A stretch of DNA of 64,000 bases from Hydnum rufescens UP504 (Eukaryota > Basidiomycota > Agaricomycetes > Cantharellales > Hydnaceae): NCBI GenBank assembly GCA_014904985.1, contig MU128914.1:186001-250000 (forward strand). Direction: 5' to 3'. The number at the start of each line of letters is the position of its first letter. Position 1 is the first letter of the stretch. The position numbers and the translations under genes were made by a program. Below are positions 58,060 to 64,000 of the stretch, piece after piece. Below the pieces are notes generated by a model. The model searched no databases. It had not been told where the DNA came from and saw only the letters and a list, made by a program, of their open reading frames with translations.

Positions 58060-58421
58060 TTCATACCTTTCGAATGGTACCAAACACAAGTCGAACAGAC
58101 CAGAAATGCACTCTCCAGATCAATATTACTGTCAAAATCTGGGATTTTCAGTAAAAAATGAATTTCTCTATCAGTTCGCATCCAATCCTCTCAGAACAAC
58201 CACGCCTGGAAAGATATACAAAATACACATCCAACGGTACTGAGCACGCGAAGAACAGATCAAAACTGAACTCTACAGAACGATATTACTATCAGAATCA
58301 ACACCCATCAGTAAAAACGAATTTCTCTGTCAGTTTACACTGGATCTGCTCGGAACCACCGCGCCCAGAAAGCTGTTAAAAATCCGCATCGAATGATACC
58401 AAGAACGTCTATTACGGATGC
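58060..58421 (-). mobile_element. degenerate monomers related to the 38425 LTR family
   Basis: On the minus strand, GGTATCATTCGATGCGG, ACAGCTTTCTGGGCGCGG and ACAGAGAAATTCG occur two to three times at 130-150 bp spacing. These match the internal monomers of the LTRs at 19509 and 38425. Confidence 0.5.
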
Positions 58422-59450
58422 AAACTGTTGTTTCTGCATCGAATCCCATCCCATGCACTTGTCCCCATTATCAACCAGCAACAAAAACATCTTAACCACT
58501 GGACTACAAACAAATTAATCTCCAAGAACTCGGAAATATCCTTTGATTTCATCTCCCATTGCCACAAATAACTTCTAGAACCTCACAGATAAGAAAGATA
58601 ACACCCCCATGACTACCCTTTTGTTCTGTTTATGAATGACTCACCTATCTTGCAACCGCTTTATGAAAGATAACACCTTCTTAGCAACCCTTTTGTTCTG
58701 TTTATGAATGACTCACCTATCATGCAACCACCTTATGAATGACTCACCCTCCTTGACAACCCTATTGTTTTCACATATGACTCACTTAGGAGTGAGTCAT
58801 ATTCTTTAAACACAGCCACCTTCAGAAAGGTATAAAAGCTGGTAGATTTTCCTGTATCCCCCATCATCTTCTCACTACTGGAATATACTACTGTCTACAA
58901 ATCTGCTTGCATCTTAAGAGAGTACTGATCTAAAGCCATCTGGAGCTAAGTCATATACAAGGTTGTTAAGACTAAGTCACTGGAAGCCCTCTACGCGAAA
59001 TACTGAGCCAAGGATAGTTGCAGGACCTAAGGTTAGAGTTGCTGGACATCCAAGGAAAGGCGAGTGAAAACAAAGTTAAGTCAGAAGAAGAGAGAAACAC
59101 ATTGACATACTAAATCAAGCTTAAACTAGTCTAGAGTCCTCTTTAGAATCCGCATTTTGACCAGGAGGACACAAATAGGTACCCACAGATAGCAGTAAAC
59201 AGTTCAACACAACACATATAAGCCTTTCACAAGCATCCCACGATATATCATTGACTATAGCTAGTCCATACCACAATCTTATCCTCCACTGAATACCATA
59301 CCTAACTTGTTAGAGAGTGATCAACCATCAGAGTGAACCAGCCCATTGAATAAAAACAGAAATACAGTCTCCCATCTACACACTGGCTGAACCAGAGTTT
59401 GATTTGACAGTCATCGGAGCTCCCAATCCTTCTTCTATACTGCTGTTTGT
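58422..59450 (-). repeat. inverted copy of the 18338-19508 repeat
   Basis: The reverse complement carries, in order, the CCTTCTTCTATACTG end, the AAGGTATAAAAGCTGGTAG block, direct repeats of CTTTTGTTCTGTTTATGAAT (58610-58700) and the tRNA-like head (58440-58515). It ends 31 bp from the tip of element 3. Confidence 0.7.
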
Positions 59451-59481
59451 CCTTTCGACTCCTTTGTGTTACAGGGCTCAA

Positions 59482-59870
59482 CAGGCTGGTCAGTCATGGG
59501 GGGGACCTAATTTAGGTACCACTTTCGGGGCAGAAAATGGTACCTAATAGGTCCCCCAGACCTTACAGCCGAAATCGGGCAATTTCAATTCAGTTTTTGC
59601 CATCTGTCAGCCAATCCATGGCTGTGCTAGATTATTTATTATTATTATTATTTGTTTACTATTTATTATTATTATTATTATTACTATTATTATATACATA
59701 TTATCCCCCCCAGGGTCTGCCACCACAGGGGGGGGGGGGGGCGTGGTTCCTGCGGGTCACGCACCTGCATATACCCACCACACCCGCTGCAGCGGGTGGG
59801 GTTCATATGCCCCGGTAGGGGCCAGTTCCATTTGTGCGCTCCCTCGAGGGAGCGGGTTTTCATTTGTTGT
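59482..59870 (+). mobile_element. left terminus of element 3
   Basis: Tip CAGGCTGGTCAGTCA at 59482, stem-loop (CCTAATTTAGGTACCA ... TGGTACCTAATAGGTCC), CAGCCAATCCATGGCTG segment, TTA-rich tract 59635-59700, CCCCCCCAGGGTCTGCCACC, degenerate exonic hairpin 59778-59801 and CTCCCTCGAGGGAG. Mirror image of 50150-50490. Confidence 0.82.
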
Positions 59871-60019
59871 CCTTCGTTTGTTCGTGTGTAACCGGGTGTG
59901 GGGTTTCATTGGGGTCCTGGCATCCACGGGTTTGGGCTCGTGGCTGCGTATCTTCGCGCGTTGGGGTGGGACATCTTGACCTAGAATAGTAAATATGTTA
60001 ATTAAAAATTAAAACTCAC

Positions 60020-60972
60020 GCAAGAAGAGCAGCGACTGCTGCTCTTCTTGCACGGTTGTAGCTATTAAAAACAATATACCTTATATGGCCACACACCCGC
60101 CGCAGCGGGTGTGTGGCTTATCCACCCATGTTGGGGGCCTGGGCTCCAGTCCCTCAAGGGGGTGTCGTCGAAGGCCCCATTCGTGGGGTTGTTCGTGGCT
60201 TTCGTTCACGGCATGTTCACGGATTCGTGGTGGGCTGGGCTTGGGTTCTAGTCTAGGATCTAAAGAAACCAATATTAAGTTAGTTAGACATCAATGCAGC
60301 GCAAAAAGAGCAGCTCACGCTGCTCTTTTTGCGCCACAAGAATAAAAAATAAAACAAAAAAACAAAACTAACCTTGTAGTACCCTGCACCCGCTGTGGCG
60401 GGTGCAGGGTACTGGGGCCGTGTACTCCGGGCTCGTTTGTAGGGCGGTTTGCACGGATCCCCATCGTTCGGGTGTGGACAGGCGGGGCTGCTGGGGTTTT
60501 CGCGTCCGCATTCATTCGCGTGGGAAGGGATGACCTACAGTACAATGTTATATGTTAGTTAAAAGTTAAACACCACGCAAAAAGAGCAGCTTTCGCTGCT
60601 CTTTTTGCGCGGGTGTAGCTACTGGGGGGCGGGACTCACCTTGAATAGTACCACACCCGCCGCGGTGGGTGTGTGGTACCTGGGGTCCTCATTTTGCGCG
60701 TTGGTGCGTGTCGTGTTGGCGCGTGTCGTGCTAGCGCGTGTCGCGTTAGCGCATGTCGCGTTGCTGTGCGTCGCATTGCCGTCCGATCCCTTGTTGTTTC
60801 GTGGGCTTCCGTCGTACCCTGGACAAGTCAACCTAGGATAATAAACGAATCATTAGCATAAAAATTCAAAGCAATGCAAAAAGAGCAGCTTTCACTGCTC
60901 TTTTTGCGCCGTTGTATCTACTAAAAAAACACTCACCTTGTGACCACACACCCGCAATGGCAGGTGTGTGGT
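60020..60972 (-). repeat. left arm of palindromic element 3: four hairpin-intron modules (minus)
   Basis: Intronic hairpins at 60020-60051 (GCAAGAAGAGCAGC with GCTGCTCTTCTTGC), 60299-60334, 60576-60609 and 60876-60907. Exonic hairpins at 60088-60117, 60378-60413 (ACCCTGCACCCGC with GCGGGTGCAGGGT, paired changes), 60648-60679 and 60943-60972. Minus-strand donors read GTTAGT, GTGAGT and similar. An acceptor such as TTTCTTTAG lies at about 60262. The sense direction points away from the palindrome centre. Confidence 0.78.
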
Positions 60973-61030
60973 TGTGTGGTTGCCTTTCCAGGCGGTTGCC
61001 TGTTGTGGTTGCGGAGATGCGGAAGGAGAT

Positions 61031-61684
61031 GCAAACTCAATGCCGGCAACTGCCAGGAGTTAAAAAGTGCCCAAGTGCCATGCTACAGGCAAAATCCATA
61101 TTAATAGCAAGTACCTAGACGTGAAATAAATACTATATAATATATATTTGTCCAAAAATGCGAAGAAGATGACGATAATAAGTCAGAGCTCAAACAAGGC
61201 ACGATATGCCTAATTGAGAATGGATTGGGCCACTTCTATGAGTCATAATTGGCCCAAATTAAAATATAATAATATTAAATGGGTACCCCCACATGGGCGA
61301 CTAGTTATATTGGACGATTCTGGCACTTTTTAATTTTTCACGCCTTCAATTCCCTATTTAGGGAATTGAAGGCGTGAAAAATTAAAAAGTGCCAGAATCG
61401 TCCAATATAACTAGTCGCCCATGTGGGGGTACCCATTTAATATTATTATATTTTAATTTGGGCCAATTATGACTCATAGAAGTGGCCCAATCCATTCTCA
61501 ATTAGGCATATCGTGCCTTGTTTGAGCTCTGACTTATTATCGTCATCTTCTTCGCATTTTTGGACAAATATATATTATATAGTACTTATTTCATGTCTAG
61601 GTACTTGCTATTAATATGGATTTTGCCTGTAGCACGGCACTTGGGCACTTTTTAACTCCCAGCAATTGCCGGCATTGAATTGCG
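61031..61684. repeat. 654-bp central palindrome of element 3
   Basis: Centre at 61357/61358 with the same CCCTA-TT-TAGGG core and TTCACGCCTTCAATT stem as element 2. The flanking arm sequence differs between the two elements (AAATTTTC against TTAATTTTTC), while each arm matches its own partner. Confidence 0.92.
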
Positions 61685-61730
61685 CAACTACGCAGCCACA
61701 CCCAGCAACAGCCCAGAAAGGCGACCACAC

Positions 61731-63871
61731 GACCACACACCCGCTGTTGCGGGTGTGTGGTCATAAGGTGAGTTTCTTTTTTAGTATATAATATGGCGCA
61801 AAAAGAGTAGCGAAGGCTACTCTTTTTGCGTTGCTTTGAGGTCTTGTACTAATGTGGTTTTGAGTATTTTAGATTATGGTCTGAGGCCCGGGACGAAAAC
61901 CCGCCACACGACGAGGGGCTGCACAGCAAGAACAAAACCAAAACAAACAATAGACCACCCAATGGGTGGCCCCAGGAACCACACACCCACCACAGCGGGT
62001 GTGTGGTACGATTTAAGGTGAGTTCCCCCCCCTCCAATCGATACTGTAGCGCAAAAAGAGCAGCGAAAGCTGCTCTTTTTGCGCTGCATTAAACTTCATC
62101 ACTAACACCCTTTATTATTATTTTAGGTCCTAGCCCTGGGTCCAGGTGACAAATGATGAGACCCCACCAGAGCCCCCATGGCAACACGCCAAACGAAGCC
62201 CCCCGAAACAGAACGACGCCAAACAAAGGCCCGAGAGGTGGCAACACGAACCACACACCCGCTGCGGCGGGTGTGTGGTTCTATATAAGGTAAGTAAGGC
62301 TGTACACCCTCAACAGCGCAAAAAGAGCAGCGAATGCTGCTCTTTTTGCGCTGGTTTTATTTCTCTAACTAATACATCTATTATTCTAGGCTATCGCTAT
62401 AAACGAAGACCCGTGAAACAACCCCCCCCCCCCCCCGAAATGATGACCTGTCGAAACCCACGACGATGACACGCGGAACGAAGACACGAAGCAATGCCGG
62501 AACCCTCATGAACCACACATCCACTACGGCGGGTGTGTGGTTCTATACAAGGTAAGTAACGTCGTGTACCCACAACGGCATAAAAAGAGCAGCAGATGCT
62601 GCTCTTTTTACGCTGGTTTTAATTTTTTACTAACATGTTATTTATGATACTAGGTTATCGCCTCACTACCAACAGCAAAATGAAGACCTGCCAAAGGAAC
62701 CGCCCCCCGGTGGAAATGACAATGCCCCGGCCAAACGAAAACCAACAACGCGACCCGCCAAAGCAACGAGTGCCAAACGAAACCCACCAACAATGACCGG
62801 CCAATGATCACCCACCAAATGAAACCCCCGAACAAGAACGTACGGTGCAAGACCACGGGACCTGATGAACCACACACCCGCTTCACGGGTGTGTGGTAAT
62901 TTTAAGGTAAGTAATATCTAGGTATAAATGTGATTGCCCCAAAGGAGCAGCATAAGCTGCTCCTTTGGTGCAGCTTCTTTTTTCTTTTTTACTAACATGT
63001 TATTTATTTATTTATTATCCTGATTTCTAGGTTCTCATCTGAACCCACGACCCCACGAACCCCCTAACCATGACAATCACCACACCCGACCAGCGAACCG
63101 AGGAGTGAAACCGGGCCAGACCACACACCCGCTGCAGCGGGTGTGTGGTCATCTAAGGTGAGTCCCGTTCCCCATAGATATAGCAGCGCAAAAAGAGCAG
63201 CGACAGCTGCTCTTTTTGCGTCACTTTTAACTTTTTACTAATCTAAATTTTTTCTTCTAGATCTCGCTCCCCCTCAACGAGTACATGCCCGAAAACCTGA
63301 CAGTGGGAGGTATGTGGCCGCGGGCCAAAACGAGTACCATACACCCGCCAAAGCGGGTGTGTGGTACTATAGGTATTTTTTTAAATTTTTTACACATACA
63401 GCGACGCAAAAGGAGCAGTGCAAGCTGCTCCTTTTGCGTCACTTCGAATTTTTTTTTTATACTAATGTATGCTATCATTCTAGGATCGAATCCGAAGCTC
63501 CCGAAACAACGACCCACACAACGGTGAACCACCAAGCCATGCCCCCCCAAATGGCCACCAATGAGCCGGGTGAACGCCCGTCCGAGTCCCCAAGGCAGCA
63601 ATGCCCGGTACCACACACCCCCCTCAGCGGGGGTGTGTGGTACAGAAGGTCTTTTTTTGTTTCCGTTTAGCAGGTGGCGTAGAAAGAGCAGCAGGAGTTG
63701 CTCTTTCTGCGCTACTTTTTGTTCAGAGCTAACATATATTTTATTTATCCTAGGTTATCATGTAACAGATGCCACCTGCGACATCCCCCCCCCTTTGACC
63801 CTTTGAAAACCAGCTGAACCCGATGAAGTGACGGAAGGCACCACACACCCGCCCTAGCGGGTGTGTGGTGC
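61731..63871 (+). repeat. right arm of palindromic element 3: eight hairpin-intron modules
   Basis: Introns 61768-61872, 62018-62126, 62290-62389, 62552-62653, 62907-63030, 63158-63260, 63373-63483 and 63649-63753 (100-124 nt), with donors GTGAGT, GTAAGT, GTATTT and GTCTTT, branch ACTAAC/ACTAAT and acceptors TTYTAG. Intronic hairpins at 61797-61830, 62049-62084, 62315-62352, 62581-62610, 62939-62968, 63187-63220, 63403-63440 and 63677-63712. Exonic hairpins at 61731-61762, 61978-62007, 62249-62280, 62511-62542, 62869-62897, 63119-63150, 63334-63367, 63608-63643 and 63838-63871. Exons 2 and 3 could join in one frame if an acceptor at 62133 is used, but later exons have stops, so coding is not supported. 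Confidence 0.8.
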
Positions 63872-64000
63872 TACTAAGTGCTTTTTTTTTTTAAATTTCT
63901 ATGGACGGCACCACACACCTGCCCTAGTGGGTGTGTGGTGCTACTAAGTACTTTTTTTTTTGATTCTATGGATGGCACCACACCCGCTATGGCGGGTGTG
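63838..64000 (+). repeat. short tandem of exonic hairpins without introns
   Basis: GCACCACACACCCGC hairpins at 63838-63871 and 63908-63941 and a partial one from 63976 repeat at about 70 bp. Each is followed by TACTAAGTRCTTTTTTTT instead of a donor. The donor GT is mutated and the intronic hairpin is gone. The array continues past the window edge. Confidence 0.75.

Noticed and set aside
60020..63712. Intrinsic (rho-independent) terminators, because of GC stems followed by T runs
   Set aside because: Eukaryotic context, stems lie inside intron-like units with donor and acceptor at fixed distance, and the T run is part of the stem.
60020..63712. A conserved short peptide encoded by the exonic hairpin (HTPAxAGVW or HTRCGGCVV readings)
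   Set aside because: The hairpin is read in different frames in different exons, stops interrupt most joined frames, and the likeness follows from nucleotide palindromes.

Overview
This 64 kb window looks like a transposon-rich, non-coding-heavy stretch of a basidiomycete fungus, most likely an Agaricomycete. The grounds are short spliceosomal introns (about 50-80 nt) with GTRNGT...CTRAY...AG signals, a KDZ-family transposase with its cysteine-cluster N-terminus, a P-loop GTPase family and a Zn2Cys6 regulator of types common in mushroom-forming fungi, and several solo LTRs. No rRNA, tRNA or CRISPR locus was found; one tRNA-like SINE-type head is noted.

Layout. 0-6.2 kb: 3-hydroxyisobutyryl-CoA hydrolase (5' end off the window), then a decayed minus-strand GTPase facing an intact plus-strand paralogue. 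6.2-11.4 kb: a tandem array of 62 intron-like repeats separated by 61 exons of exactly 3 nt and one of 6 nt; joined by the visible splice signals these form one open reading frame of 200 codons. 11.6-20.7 kb: CpG-poor repeat graveyard with retrotransposon debris, a broken copy of gene family B, LTRs, and the first array of hairpin-bearing intron modules. 20.7-25.4 kb: a decayed repeat-protein ORF. 25.7-29.4 kb: a KDZ transposase with its left terminus. 30.2-31.9 kb: two small unknown genes. 31.5-40.8 kb: an apparent assembly false duplication across a 25-N gap; the better right-hand copy carries a Zn2Cys6 regulator, a solo LTR and the start of gene A. 39.9-47.0 kb: gene pair A-B, with B an intact 845-codon ORF. 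47.2-50.5 kb and 59.5-64 kb: two large palindromic elements in which arrays of intron modules run outward from a roughly 650 bp central palindrome. 50.5-57.0 kb: a second, decayed A-B pair.

The two strongest observations are (1) the microexon gene at 6.2-11.4 kb and (2) the palindromic elements built from modules of [exonic hairpin - 5' splice site - intronic hairpin - branch point - 3' splice site]. Their hairpins keep pairing while their sequence changes. Their outer ends share a tip (CAGGCTGGTCAG-like) and a subterminal stem-loop with the left end of the KDZ element, so they are plausibly non-autonomous passengers of a KDZ-type transposase. That link, and all statements on splicing, are inferences from sequence alone.
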